Assembly (NCBI GenBank): GCA_033439765.1
Contig: JAULSN010000007.1
Location: 2,852,001-2,916,000 of the forward strand
Origin: Lasiosphaeria ovina
Taxonomy: Eukaryota > Ascomycota > Sordariomycetes > Sordariales > Lasiosphaeriaceae
Direction: 5' to 3'
DNA length: 64,000 nucleotides
Part shown: piece after piece, positions 10,861-22,712 of the stretch
Layout: every line of letters starts with the position of its first letter
Numbering within the stretch: position 1 is the first letter of the stretch
Made by a program: the position numbers and the translations under genes
Notes under the pieces: generated by a model
Seen by the model: only the letters and a program-made list of their open reading frames with translations
The model's database searches: none
What the model was told of the DNA's origin: nothing

Positions 10861-11636
10861 TGTGCTCGGAATGGCTCAGACAAGCTAGCTGGAATAGTGG
10901 CAAGCTCTCTGCACCAAGGTAGGAGCTGTGGTAGAGTGGCTGATGAGCTGGGCTGGGCCCAAAAGAACAGGACAGGCTGAAGTAGTGGTAATCAGCAGCT
11001 CCGGCATTGTGGTTTCTAGAAGCCGAAGAAGCTCCCAGATATACCTCTTGCCCTGATACTACGTAGCCCTAGAGCTAGCAGCTGTGCTGGTGGACGCACC
11101 ATACCCAAAGTTCCGCGTCCTCGGAATTACCCTTCAGGGACAGTGCAGCTTGGTTCGTTAAAATAGCCAGATTAAGCGCGAATTGGAGACATATTGACCA
11201 GCGGCCTGCGGGCTGCACCGAACATTCGCGGCTCAATTGCCGGGCTGCATCGGCTTTTGGCTATCTGCGCTGCGCCCTCTCTATATAGAGGCATTCGCCC
11301 TCCTTGGGCATACACGAAGGCTGTTGGGTGATGCGGGGCTGGGTCTTGGAGGCGGCTGTTGAGAACATCACATCTCGGCGTTGGCTTGTTGGTTGTTGGT
11401 ACGAGAGAAGCAGCCGTGGCAATCGTGCCACGCCAAGCAGAGATACGAGACGGGGTGGAACATGTGCGTGGCAAGGACATCCCTCGACCCGTGATGTGAC
11501 CTGCGATCTGGAGGTGTGTAATCATATTAGCGGACTATCTCTACGTACTTTTGTCCATACTGTCGTCTAGTTCAAGTCGTAAGCGGCCATAGTCATGGCC
11601 GTTCCAAAGAAACCAGGATGGGGGTTTCCAGGCGTC
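10861..11636. other. Intergenic: promoter of the secreted-protein gene and 3' flank of the membrane-protein gene
   Basis: No convincing ORF or RNA gene. The short ORFs here lack homology signs and start context. Confidence 0.4.
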
Positions 11637-13631
11637 TCATGCATCACTCATAAGCTCCTTGAACTTTCCCATGCTGCTCACGCTCCTTCCCTCGGGCTGG
11701 AGATAAATCCTGTGTTGGATGCTGCTCTCCCGTATATGCCTTGAGAATGTTCTCACCGCAGCGCTACTACCGCCCCTCGCCGCAGCATCAACATCAGACC
11801 GGTCTTGCCAACGATTTGGCGGGTCGGAAAGAATCTTCCATCTATCGTCGAACCAAGCAGCGACCTGTCGACCTCGCAGCCGATTTGACCCTGCAAACAA
11901 ACATTTTGCAGCGACTCTGACAAAAAGGAACACGCCCAGGAAGAAGGCCACCAGCTCACCCATCGACGTCATCGGTGGTTGGCGCATGTCAAGCTTGTTG
12001 ACGCGGATCGTCAACTCGACCACCACAATGGTGTGGATGACTGCCACAACAAATGCCAAGGGCTCCCAGAGCAATCGCTTTGACAGCAGAAGCTTCCACA
12101 TTCCACTCAGTCCTGAGATGCTGCTGCTCGCTAGACCTCCACGTATTCCAACCTCGGCATCGGAGGCGGCTGTTTCTTTGAACGTGGGGTCGAAGTAAAA
12201 GTCGCTACCTCTCGGGTCAAGCGCAAACGACGTCGACGGCTGACGGTGAAGCGAGGCATCCGATACCATGTCACTAGCCCTCGAAGCACGGGGGATGCTG
12301 GCTGAGTGGGCGTGACGAAGCATGCCGGTCGAGTGTGTGGCGGCTTCTTGGGTGTATCCTTCTCCCTTCCCAAAGTCGTACGGTATGCCCACGAAACCTA
12401 AGGCGTCCTTTCTCGTTCCCGCTCCTCTTTTACCTTGCGGCGATATCCCGAGCCACCACTGGCGCAGTGCAACAGCGATGATAGCGGTTCCCGCGAGTAG
12501 AGCCGGCACACCCATTACGGCGAAGCAGATGCAGGCCAGGACACGCAGTGCCGTGATGGCTGCAGGGTTGTAGACGCTGACCGGGACGACAAAAAGGATG
12601 ATCTGGATATCACATCCACTCTTGGCCCCGTGGTCTATTCCTCGGAAGACAAGCCAGACCATAAATGTCAGGTAACCCGAATAGAGGATCAAGCCCAGGC
12701 CGCATCCTACCGCCCCTGTAGTACCAGTCCAGGCCCCAAGTTCCTTAACCATTCCCCACGCTGAGCGTGAAGCAGGCCCGGTCTCTCTGGATCTTAGACC
12801 CTCCTTCGCCATCCGCGCCAGGGTTTGTGTTGTCGCTTGCGCCTGGTTAAAGGGGATGTTGGCTTGTCGGAGAGCCTCAGCATGTGCGTCACGAAAAGCG
12901 GCGACTTGTCGGTTGTCGATCATCATTCTGGCCACGATATCGTTGATCCGCCGCCCGTTCTCGTACAGAGTTGCAATGTAACTTGCAGCGTCGGCGGCAG
13001 CGGGAGATCCACGGGCTGGGGCAAAAGCGTCCACATACAGCTGCAACGTCCTCGCCAACTCGTCTCGCACGAGCCTGGAATCGCCATTCTGGCTGCTCCG
13101 GTGCTCTACTTGGATCTCTTTCCTCGTCCCAATAACTTTCAGCACAGCGATGTACCGCAAGTTCCACTCCGCTTCCTGGTCACTGACCATCCTGCCGCCC
13201 TCGCTGGTCAGTTCCTGTTGCAGCTGCGTCGCATCCTTGGGAATGCCAGAAGCAGAGCCGATGCGGCTCCAGACGAAGATGGGCCTGGTCAAAAATAGAA
13301 TGGACCACAGCACCAGACCGAACATGACGGCCCAGTCTATAACGACCAGCCCGTTGCCGGTACCCGCATGGATTACGAGTACAACGAAGCTGGCCGCGGC
13401 CAGCGGTAAGTGGCAAACAAGCCATGCCTTCAAGTCCTGACCATGGAGGAACAGAATAGACAGAACGGCCGCCGAGTACTGGAGGTAGAAGCCGATCCGC
13501 GTGCCGATGCTGTAGAGACTGGCATCGCCAAAGACATGGCAAGGCTGGTACGAGCGAAATATTGGCACACCGCCGCTAACAAACTGCGCGCCAGAGTAAA
13601 CTGCCGCAGACGACGATTGCGAGGCCCCCAT
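11637..13631 (-). CDS. Polytopic membrane protein of unknown function
   Basis: Single exon, 664 residues, from ATG at 13,631. About seven or eight hydrophobic segments are visible: two or three between residues 45 and 140 (including AWLVCHLPLAAASFVVLVIHA and IDWAVMFGLVLWSILFL), one near GCGLGLILYSGYLTFMVWLVF, two near the centre (IILFVVPVSV and ACICFAVMGVPALLAGTAII), and two near the C-terminus (LAFVVAVIHTIVVVELTI and LVAFFLGVFLFVRVAA). Between the first and middle groups is a long hydrophilic, probably helical region, and a Ser-rich polar loop follows the middle group. I do not recognise a transporter or receptor signature. It is divergent from the Crh gene across a 2.8 kb gap. Long antisense ORFs overlap it and are shadows. 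Confidence 0.8.
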   Translation of the reverse strand: MGASQSSSAAVYSGAQFVSGGVPIFRSYQPCHVFGDASLYSIGTRIGFYLQYSAAVLSILFLHGQDLKAWLVCHLPLAAASFVVLVIHAGTGNGLVVIDWAVMFGLVLWSILFLTRPIFVWSRIGSASGIPKDATQLQQELTSEGGRMVSDQEAEWNLRYIAVLKVIGTRKEIQVEHRSSQNGDSRLVRDELARTLQLYVDAFAPARGSPAAADAASYIATLYENGRRINDIVARMMIDNRQVAAFRDAHAEALRQANIPFNQAQATTQTLARMAKEGLRSRETGPASRSAWGMVKELGAWTGTTGAVGCGLGLILYSGYLTFMVWLVFRGIDHGAKSGCDIQIILFVVPVSVYNPAAITALRVLACICFAVMGVPALLAGTAIIAVALRQWWLGISPQGKRGAGTRKDALGFVGIPYDFGKGEGYTQEAATHSTGMLRHAHSASIPRASRASDMVSDASLHRQPSTSFALDPRGSDFYFDPTFKETAASDAEVGIRGGLASSSISGLSGMWKLLLSKRLLWEPLAFVVAVIHTIVVVELTIRVNKLDMRQPPMTSMGELVAFFLGVFLFVRVAAKCLFAGSNRLRGRQVAAWFDDRWKILSDPPNRWQDRSDVDAAARGGSSAAVRTFSRHIRESSIQHRIYLQPEGRSVSSMGKFKELMSDA

Positions 13632-16398
13632 AGTAGCGAGGCAAGAAGGAAAAGAGCCTCGGGGCCAGGACCGACAACATGCTGAGTCTGTTGAGAAGAA
13701 AAGTCAGAGACCACGAACGGCGCGAACGCTCTGAGATAGAGGAACCATGCTGCTGGAAGCAGGCTCGTATTGGCAGGCGGGCGTGGTGCCAGACGCCAAT
13801 GAGCTAAGTCGTGGTGACCAAACTGGACTGGTGAGTGTCCACAGACGCAGCTTCAGCGAATGGGCGAGCTGCCAGGGCGGCTGTTTGCTGCAAAGTCGTC
13901 ACTATTGATGCGCCAGCGTCACGTCAAGCCACGATGACAGCCTGACCTGCCTGTGCGTCGCCCTTCACAGTTGTGTTCCTACTCTCCTTCGTCTTCAATA
14001 GGTAGCTAACAGCACAAAAGGTAGGTAGGCCTTCGAGCTGCACTTGGGAAATCACTCGGCTCAATGAGGACATGTTAGGGGTCGCGTTTCTGGGAACCAC
14101 AGCCCAACTGCTCAGGAAGACCTGGAGGGGTCGTGAGCTTGGCCGACTCCAAGCTTGGGATGGTGGCATGGCGGGCAGAGCCAACACCAACCCCCCACCT
14201 GCGAGCTAGACCCTAAGAAGCTTGCAGGACGAGTGCTCGGACTCTCCGCCAGAAGCCAGAAAGAAGCAGATCTGAGAAAGAAAGAAGAAAATGACGCTTG
14301 GAGCGAGGCGAGCTCTGGAACGTAGCAGAGGGAGCGCCAGTATCCGTCTTCGCACCCGTAACGATTCCTGTCGATGGGATTCGAAGATAAGACAGGCTCG
14401 CACTAGTTGAGAAAGCAAAACGGGCCAACAAGGAGCCATTTTGGGATACACAACCGCCGCCAGGGCTTTCTTGGGTGGGGGTTTATTGATGTGCGCTGGC
14501 ACTCGGAACCTCAAATTTAACAACCACACTGCCGCCGCAGCACCTCGTGTCGCGTACATATACACGACAAGGCTGGGCCACTTGGCCAGCAGCCCGCCCA
14601 AGGAAAGACGCCATGCAACTAATGTGGTCGAGTTCGTTAAGGTACCCGCATGCAGGTGGCAGCGCAGAGCAGACTAGGCTCGCCAAAATGGCACGAGTTC
14701 CGAGTTCGGCTCATTTGAGATCCAATAGGGCCTTCCAGGGCTCTCCGTCTTTGGTATCCCACTGCGAAAGCCTCAGGTGGACTGAAGGCATCGCTCACAA
14801 TTGCCCGCGCGTTTGGATGGGCGAAGTCCTGATTTTAGCCTAATGGCCAACAGTAGGAGACACGGAATTCGATCCGTAAACAGCGAGGACGTCTGGACGA
14901 TGATCCATGATTCATAGAGAGGATATTGCAAGCAAAGATCCATCGCAAGCAGATAGATAAGATATGTCATTCGATGAGCAACCTTCTCTTTTCCTGAGCT
15001 TGGTGGGTATAAGCACGGCAGGTTTGTAAGAACCGCCTCCAATCTTGGAGTTGGGGCGCAAGTCGCCCTCAAATTTGGTGACTTTGCGGGAGAGTTGAGA
15101 GAATGCCCGCTAGGCGGCGTCAACCAGCGCGCTGCAGCCGCATTGAACAGGACCGCCAACTCGGGCCGGCTAATATCATACAGCGATCAACGAAAGTCAG
15201 TAGGCATCCCCCGCGCAGAATTATTGCGGGCTTTGCGGTAGCTTTGCGTGTTTCGTTTCTTGGCTTCTGTTTCGTGTCTGCACTAGCGAGCGAACTTGAC
15301 TCGACAGCGGACGAACGGGTGGTGACAGGTGGACCAAGACTGACCACCTCAAGGACGACAGGAGAAATCCATTCGTGCAACAGCGGGTAGCAAGCACCCT
15401 CCAGCAAACCCCGAGTTCGTTGGCGGCAACCTGAGTTGGCAAGGTGTCGACAATCTTCGTTCTGCGATCTGTGCAATGATTAAACAAGGCGAAAGGATTG
15501 GAGGGGCTTCAGGTCACTCGAAACCTGGAAACCCCATTCATCGCCCAAGCCTAAAAATCTCTTAGAGAAACTTGGGTACGGTTCCTGAAAATCCCAGATC
15601 GTGCCTGCAGCTCGAAATTCCACGGGTACCTGGGCAGATAAGCGTGGGTCTGGCGGATCCCGAATTGCCATCTTTGATTCGCCGGGCAGCGAGCGCTAAG
15701 CCATGATAAGAATGGCTCGGAAACGCCTCTTGTCGCAGAGTGAATGCTCTCCCCGGAAATTGGCTCGTGCGCTGGACGGGCTATCCCGCTTTTGGCCTAA
15801 TTTCAGGGCCCTCCCGCCTCTGCCTACCCCCTTTTCCATTTCAAGCGCTTCATCCCTCTCTCCGTTTCCTTGCAGCCCTCGTCCAGTCGCTCTTTCCCAG
15901 GCCAGTCGCTCCCGCCGTCGTCAACCTCGAGTTTGATCGAGCGCGCTTCAAGCTCGGTCGACCTCGAATCCACTCTTTTACGGAATACTGTCATTCCTTT
16001 TCCACCCTACCTTTTGTCCAGACGCCCTGTCTTGCTTCCCGCAGTCGGGCCCTGTGATATTCCATTGTCCTTCGTCATTCTTTTGCGCTCAACGGAGCAC
16101 AGCTGCCGCAGCTCTGTGCTGTAATTCGATTCTTCAAGCACGCGTCAATTGATCTTGACCTGCTTTTTCGCAAATACCCAATTTTTTTTTCTTTCGATCT
16201 GACTGCGCCAGCGACACCATTTGGCACTTCTAGATACGCACTATGCAGCTCTGAACCCGCGACCTAAGAAACCAACGACGGCGCGCTCCGCACGCCTCAA
16301 CCACTCCTTAACTATCTCTCTACTGACGGGCGACTGGATCTGCCGTATTCTGAACTTTCGCAAGCCCGTTCTCTTTCCGGCTGCAATAAGCGCTCAAG
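13632..16398. other. Intergenic, divergent promoters and long pyrimidine-rich leader
   Basis: About 2.8 kb between two divergent genes. 15,780-16,200 is CT-rich with many TTTC/CCTC runs, typical of the promoter and 5' UTR of a strongly expressed fungal gene, here the Crh gene. Short upstream ATGs exist in this stretch. No other gene is supported. Confidence 0.45.
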
Positions 16399-18325
16399 AT
16401 GTTGCCTCCACGATCTTTCCTCTCATCGGCGATTGCGCTGCTGGCCTCGTCAAGCCTACTCCAAAATGTCGCCGCCCAAGTTACGACCGACTGCTTCCCC
16501 ATGAAGAAGGAGTGCCCGGCCGACCCAGCATTGGGCATGGACTTCAACTTCAACTTCAACCAGACGCCCAAGGCCGGCACCTGGGACACCACAGTCGGCC
16601 CCGTGAAGTACGATGCCAAGACGGGCGCTGCCTTCACCATCAACAAGCAGGGCGACTCGCCGACCATTCGTTCCTCGTTTTACTTCTTCTTTGGTCGCAC
16701 TGAGATCTGGATGAAGGCAGCCAGTGGTACCGGTGTCATCAGCTCCGTCATGCTTCTGAGCGACAACCTCGACGAAATCGACTGGGAGTTTTTTGGCGGG
16801 AATAATGGTCAGGTCCAAAGCAACTATTTCGGCAAGAACAACTCCGACTTCCACAACGCTGGTCTCCATAATGTCGTCGGTGGAGTGCAGAACGACTATC
16901 ACAACTACACCCAAGTGTGGACCAAGGATGCGCTGGACTTTTACATTGACGGCGCCAAAGTTCGCACACTGCTCCCCAAGGATGCGAACAACACATATTA
17001 CTATCCTCAAACCCCAATGCGCATGTCCATTGGCATCTGGGCGGGTGGAGACCCAACCCTCCCGAAGGGGACGCGCGAGTGGGCTGGTGGTGATACCGAC
17101 TACTCGAAAGGCCCTTTCACCATGTTTGTCAAGAGCGCCCACATCACAGACTACAGCAGCGGCAAAGAGTACACGTATGGCGACAAGACTGGCTCGTGGC
17201 AAAGCATCAGAATTACCCAGTAAGTTGGATCTAGTGTTTCTGCATACCGCTTTCTCCACTCTACCAGTTTCTAAGAACAAGCACAGGGGCAACTCAACCG
17301 CCAAAGAAAAGATCACGGCGCCTCCGGAGCAACCGGCCCCGAGTGTCTCCGAAAAGTTCAACGCCCTGTCACCCACAGCCAAGATTGCCATCTATGCGAG
17401 CGCAGCCGGTCTCGGCACCGCCTTGTTTGCATTTGCTTTGTTCTATTGCATTCGTCAACGCCGCCGTGGCGCTCGTGAAGAACGCATCGCGGCAGCCAAG
17501 GCCGAGGAGGAACGCCTTGAGCTTGAACGGTTCAAGAAGGCGGGAGTTGATCCCGATAGCTTTGTCGACTCGGCAACTGAGTACAACGCCAAAGACATGC
17601 GTCGCGATGGACTCTCGGACAATAACAGCTATAGCGTACCGGTCACGCCTGGCGCCGCAACGCCCGTCAACGAGAAGTGGGAAAAGGCCGCGGCTGTCGG
17701 GGCCGGTGCTGGAGCTGGAGCCGCCGCTGCTGCTGGCGCGATGCGCAGTCCCATGCCTTTGCTCCAGAACGGCGCACGGTCGCCGGGCATGGCAAGCCCC
17801 TCGTCTGACCGAAGCCCTTTTAATACCCCGTACTCCGACCGTGCCGCAAACAACCAGTCGCCCGCGTCCAACTTCAACCCCCACGAGGGCTCTCGGTCGC
17901 CTGCGCCATTGGGTAACATTCGCCCCCCGGGGCCTGGCATGACCGGCCCTGCGCCATCATTCCCGCAGCCCAGTGTGGCGAGCCCTTCGCAGCCATTCCC
18001 GCCACCCGTAAATCGCAGTTTCTCGAGCCCGAACGCCCAGATGCGAGGTGGCTACCCGGGCCCCCAGCAGCCTGGCCTGCCAAGGATGACCAGCCCGGCA
18101 CCAATGGCACAGCCACAGCCCCAGAGGAGTTATACAGCAGGCGGTTACGGCGCACCTAGCGCGCGCTCGCCGCCAGCTGGTGCCTACGGGAACGGGGGTA
18201 ACGGCGGCAACGCGGGCTACTGGGGCAACGGTGGCAATGCAGGCAACGGAAGCAACGCAAACTATGGCGGCAACGGAGGCAACGCAGGTTATGGTGGCAA
18301 TGGAGGCTATGGCGGCTACCGGTGA
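16399..18325 (+). CDS. Crh-type GH16 chitin-glucan transglycosylase with transmembrane anchor
   Basis: Two exons (16,399-17,219 and 17,287-18,325; intron 17,220-17,286, GTAAGT...CAG), 619 residues. Crh enzymes cross-link chitin to beta-glucan in the fungal wall. An N-terminal signal peptide (residues 1 to about 26) precedes a GH16 catalytic domain (about 30-250) with the signature DEIDWEFFG at residues 125-133, which holds the two catalytic glutamates and the helper aspartate, and conserved WAGGDP and NYTQVW segments. After the intron comes a single membrane span (about 307-329, IAIYASAAGLGTALFAFALF) followed at once by RQRRRGAR. The cytoplasmic tail of about 290 residues is Pro/Ser-rich and ends in Gly/Asn/Tyr-rich repeats (NGGNAGY). 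Many family members instead carry a C-terminal GPI signal, which I do not see here. No chitin-binding CBM18 module is seen. Confidence 0.92.
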
Positions 18326-19085
18326 GGGTGGGACCTAGATGAAGGGTGATGCTTTCGAGCGGTGGATTTCTTACGACCCTTTGAGTGACGAACTTGCCTC
18401 TCTAACGAAGCGATATCGCGATCTTTTGGGGCCTATGCCCCTGTATAGACGGACCGTGTTGGCCGTGTGCTGGCCTCCTGTACAATATCTAGATGATATG
18501 GTGGATGTCCTTTTCTTTCTTTTTTTCCCTTTGGGACTTGGCAGTCGCCTTGTCCAATATTTAGCTTTTATGCGAATGGGCTCTCTCACTTTTTAGCTTT
18601 AGGCAGATGATTCAAAACACGATAGATACCCCCTGACTGGCTGTGGTTTCTGTGCCGTTCTGGACAAGTTGCTTGGCTAAGAATTCCTATGGATTCACCT
18701 GTGAGAGGCATAGGCACAACAAATACCGCAATGAGGCATGGTTGGTGGGTGTACCTTGGCCCGGTGACTTCAACCTCGTCTAACACCGGTAAAGACTTTT
18801 AGACCTGTCAACCTTGTTCGGCTTGTGGAGTTCGTTAAAGATAGTATGTTTCACGATGGGAGCAGCCACACCAGCCATCCCAGTCGAGCTTTCTGCCAAG
18901 GATGGCCAGGACCAGGACTTCGGGAAACCCAAACCCAGACGCGAGGTCTAACTCGCGAACCACATCCACCGCAAACCTACATCCACACAAGCAAGGCGTT
19001 CAACTCGCGTCCACAAGCAGGGAGGAGTTGAAGAGCCTGCATACCCGTACTGATTTTCAGCAATTAGGACTTGATTGACTCGCCA
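18326..19085. other. Intergenic: 3' flank of the Crh gene
   Basis: T-rich stretches near 18,510-18,600 fit a 3' UTR. Nothing else seen before the tRNA. Confidence 0.4.
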
Positions 19086-19164
19086 GCCCGGCTGGCTCAA
19101 TCGGTAGAGCGTGAGACTCTTATCGGACATCTCAAGGTTGTGGGTTCGACCCCCACGTCGGGCT
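19086..19164 (+). tRNA. tRNA-Lys (anticodon CTT) with a 6-nt intron
   Basis: The acceptor arms GCCCGGC (19,086-19,092) and GTCGGGC (19,157-19,163) pair with one G-T. The D arm is GGCTCAATCGGTAGAGC, the T arm GTGGG-TTCGACC-CCCAC. The anticodon stem TGAGA/TCTCA (19,112-19,116 and 19,130-19,134) encloses a 13-nt loop. The anticodon CTT is at 19,119-19,121; the six extra bases TCGGAC (19,123-19,128) lie one base after it, the canonical place for a nuclear tRNA intron, and their removal gives the normal 7-nt loop. The A and B box promoters are internal. Lys is assigned from the CTT anticodon. Confidence 0.93.
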
Positions 19165-22113
19165 CAATTCCCGTGGACTCCTTATATTTTTGCTCGCATT
19201 GTATAAATTTTGTAATTTCGTTTCTTATTCGTTTGCCCTTTTTCCTTCTCTCCTTAATTTTTTAACCATTTAATTACCACCCCGGATCAGATTTGGGGTT
19301 AATTGTGCTCGGGTTGGTCCGCAAACTTTGACATGTTTCTGAACTCAAGCGGAGTTGCAACCTTGTACCGGCTTAATATATTTCGTTTCTCGGAACTACT
19401 AGAATATCATCGGCCTTGACATAAAATATCCAAAAGGGTGATTGTTGTTAGCAATCTTATAACATGTTACATAGCTACCCAGTTGATTAATTAATGACCT
19501 TGAACGAATTCCCCGTCGTTAACCTACCTAACTCAATCTGATCATCTCATCTCATCTGTTCTACCTACTCCCTCACACTTGAACGCATAGAAACCCCAGA
19601 AACGAGACCTCCCAACTGATAAATGTGATCGGTGGAGCGCCCGGCAGAGCTTCAGGGAGTGAACCGGAACGTAAGGACTTCATGTTGTCTCCACAACCTC
19701 GAGAATTGCGTAAACTGTGTCTATCCGCTGCTTCTTTCTTGAAATGGGAAACTTTGAACTTGGTCTCCTTGGAAGGCGTCTGTACGAGCCTGCTATTCTG
19801 TTCGACAAAGGGCATAATTTAGCTCTGGGGTGCAGCGAGTAATTACTGGAGTGAGCCTATGGCGTCCAATATAGACTAATTCGAACACAACTTTTTCTTT
19901 GATATAGCTATTTAGTTACTCTCTTGGCCTTGTTTGGGATATTTTCTTCTGGCCGCGTTGCACAATTTCATGATCCACATTCTACCCTGCAGTCCCTGCC
20001 GTGGATGAGCCCGACCTTTGCTTTTCCTACATTCAGACTAATCAACCATGTGAGGAAAGTTTGTGTCAATTTCAGGGATTGTACGTCTCAGCAGATGGTG
20101 CTTGCGATGCTTTAAATTCGTAAAGACGGTCAAGCACCCGCATTGGTTGTTGCAATGTCTACCTTAGTCATAGCCATTAGACAGAGTTCTGAAAATATTG
20201 GTTTTGCTGTCTCCCAGGCCGCTCGGCCCTGGATGTATGACCAGCAAGGCTTGACTCCGGTCTTCTCGTTCGACTTCGTATCATTTTATGCCCCGACTGA
20301 ACTGGAACTATCGCGTTGAAACATCTCGCGTTCTGTGACTTGGACGTTAACGCCTTTTTCTTGAAGCAAGACGACAAGAATCGCGTGTCCGTTTGGTCCT
20401 GAAGAAACTCAGTATTATTGCTCCGTTGAGAGGATCACAAATACTTCTCTTCAGTTAAACCACACGCCTGCAAAAAGAAAACCGCTCCTTCAAACCCCCC
20501 GATCATTGACTCTTTTCGCAGCATAAGGACGATTAGACCGTCTATTCGCTTTACGCTGAGCAGTAGTCATTGGTTGGTTATTTTTGCATGCATTAATTCG
20601 GGGTCCAGATTGTCCTTTGCCATGACTTTGGTGATGTTTCAATTTGCCATTGCATTGTTATCTGAAGCTACGTGTCGGATTCATATGAGCACTTGAGCAC
20701 CGAGAAGGAAGTATGTGATGACCCAGCCCACTCACACCCTCATACTCACTTGCAGATTTGCAGATGTCATAGAAGGACCTCAGAAAACGAATTTTTAATC
20801 TGCCAGTGAGCTGTTTGCTTTGCTTCCAAAATTCGCGTAGTTTGACGCCAACTCGAAGAGGCGTTGGGGTTGATGCGGCTTTTTCACATTCTCTTCACAC
20901 ACAGCGACATGGAAGCTCATGACAAAGCACGATGTTTGTATTCAGATTCACAATGCGTTCACAGCTCATCTTCCTGGTACCAGCATGCCACCCCCCTTCT
21001 TGAACCACGTGTTTGTGTGTCATAGCATATCCCAAAGACGATTATCGGCTGTCAAAGTCTGGTAATTTCCGAGATTGCCTGCTGTGCCTGACACCGTTTG
21101 GCTCGTGGGAGGGCTGTCTCACGTCATCGCGGCAAGTTTATCTGACAACCAGCCAGGGGTAAAGCAATAAACAGGTCGCACACCCAATAAATACCTGTGT
21201 AAGCTGCAGCTGACATGCAATGGAAAGGGCGACGCAAGAACTTGTGCTTGCATGGGAGCAAATACGGGCAGATGAACTGTAGGGGTGAGCAAAGGAGATT
21301 CCCAAGAAGCAGAGACGACAGACGCCCGACCAAACGGACCGATCTAGTCGTGTAGACTTGAGGCGCTGCAAACCCAAGATGAGCCCGGGCAACGAAAGCA
21401 ACCACCCCACGGGGAGGGAAGAAATGTCGCAATCAGGACCGCCGCCGCATCGCTCCCCGCCACACAACAAAAAGCCTAACAAGGGGCCGACTCATCAACC
21501 AACTCCGGGGCATATTTCGGCGGGAAGATGCAGCCAACAGAACAGAGTTTGCGCCTAACGCGGCCACCATATCGACGGTGCGCCGCTGGGCAGTGCTAGC
21601 ACCATGTAGCTAAGACAATAAATTGAACAAACTAACGTCGGCGTGAGGCGAGGCTTCTTGGGAGGTGGGGTTTTACTGACGCTGCCCCCTAGCCCTTTTT
21701 GTTCTTCCAATTTTTCCATTTTCAGGGGCGGGGGGAGGGGGGGGGTTCCATTGTGGGTCGTGCGCAGGGGAGGTCAACGACGGGACCGCGCACGGGCCAA
21801 CACAGATCAGCGCTCTGCTTCCCCACCCTTGACAGATTGGATGCAGATTGGATCTCGGATAACGCGCGGGGGAGTACGCGACCTGAACGGGCGTTGATCA
21901 ACAATTCGAGGGAGCTGATTCCGATAACGAGCGAGTGCCAACAACGTAAAGCCAACAGCCAGACCGGGCCCTACCGACTTCTTTTTGGCACGCAACACAT
22001 GCAGGGAGGGACGGCACGGCACGTTGGAGCAGCAGTAACTACGTCGTACGAATCAGACGGACCCAGAAATCAGAAACACAGCGCGGCGTGCCCAGCCACC
22101 GGCGGCCGCGGCA
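19165..22113. other. Intergenic, AT-rich
   Basis: A T-rich run follows the tRNA (about 19,170-19,270), consistent with Pol III termination. The rest has short ORFs only. A G-rich run lies at about 21,725-21,747. No gene supported. Confidence 0.45.
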
Positions 22114-22712
22114 ATGACATCAACACATGGCGGCACGGCGTCCACATACGGCGACTGCGTGACGTCGCTGCGCACGTCTCTGTCCTTTCTCGAGTCGTCG
22201 GTCGCGACGCTGGGCAACGGGGTGCAGGACTTTCCGCGGCTGAGCGGCGTTCTCAAGACGGTGCGGGTACGATACTTTCGCCTCTCTTTCTTTGCAAAGA
22301 AGACACTAACATGCGCCCCTAGCACTACGAACTGATCCCGCAACCGACGCTCGCGGCCGCCGAAGCCTCGCTGCACGACGAGATCGGCCCGTTCGTGGCG
22401 CTGCTGCTGGACCGCGCCGACAAGCAGCTGGAGCGGCAGGCGCGGCGGATCGAGACGCTGAAGGCGCGGACCGACCTGAACGCGGGGCGGCTGTCGCACT
22501 ACCGGCCGGGCGGCGACGGCGTTGGTGACGCCGACGGCTCGCGGGCCCGGCAGACCAACAAAGTCAAAGGCAAGCCGCTCGACGGCGGGGCGGCCCTGCG
22601 CGCCAAGGTCGTGCGGCAGCGCCGCGAGGCGCTCAAGTACAGCGTGGAGCGGCTGGAGCTGGAGGTGCTGCAGAAGGAGCGGGAGCTGCGGCAGCAGCTG
22701 GAGAAGGCGTGA
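22114..22712 (+). CDS. spc19: DASH complex subunit Spc19
   Basis: Two exons (22,114-22,266 and 22,323-22,712; intron 22,267-22,322 with donor GTACGA, branch site CACTAAC and acceptor TAG), 180 residues. Spc19 is part of the DASH/Dam1 ring that couples kinetochores to spindle microtubules. The N-terminal half shows the family pattern CVTSLRTSLSFLESSVATL, then DFPRLSGVL, then HYELIPQPTLAAAEASL across the splice junction, followed by LLDRADKQLERQARRIETL and a basic C-terminal coiled coil (RRQREALKYSVERLELEVLQ, KERELRQQLEKA). The length fits the family. It converges on sho1, 1.4 kb away. Confidence 0.88.

Noticed and set aside
16793..17286. Upstream part of the frame used by exon 2 of the Crh gene, apparently open from 16,793
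   Set aside because: It overlaps the GH16 domain in the wrong frame; exon 2 begins only at 17,287 after a consensus intron.
16456..17391. 311-codon minus-strand ORF
   Set aside because: Antisense shadow of the Crh gene, crossing its intron; no domain.
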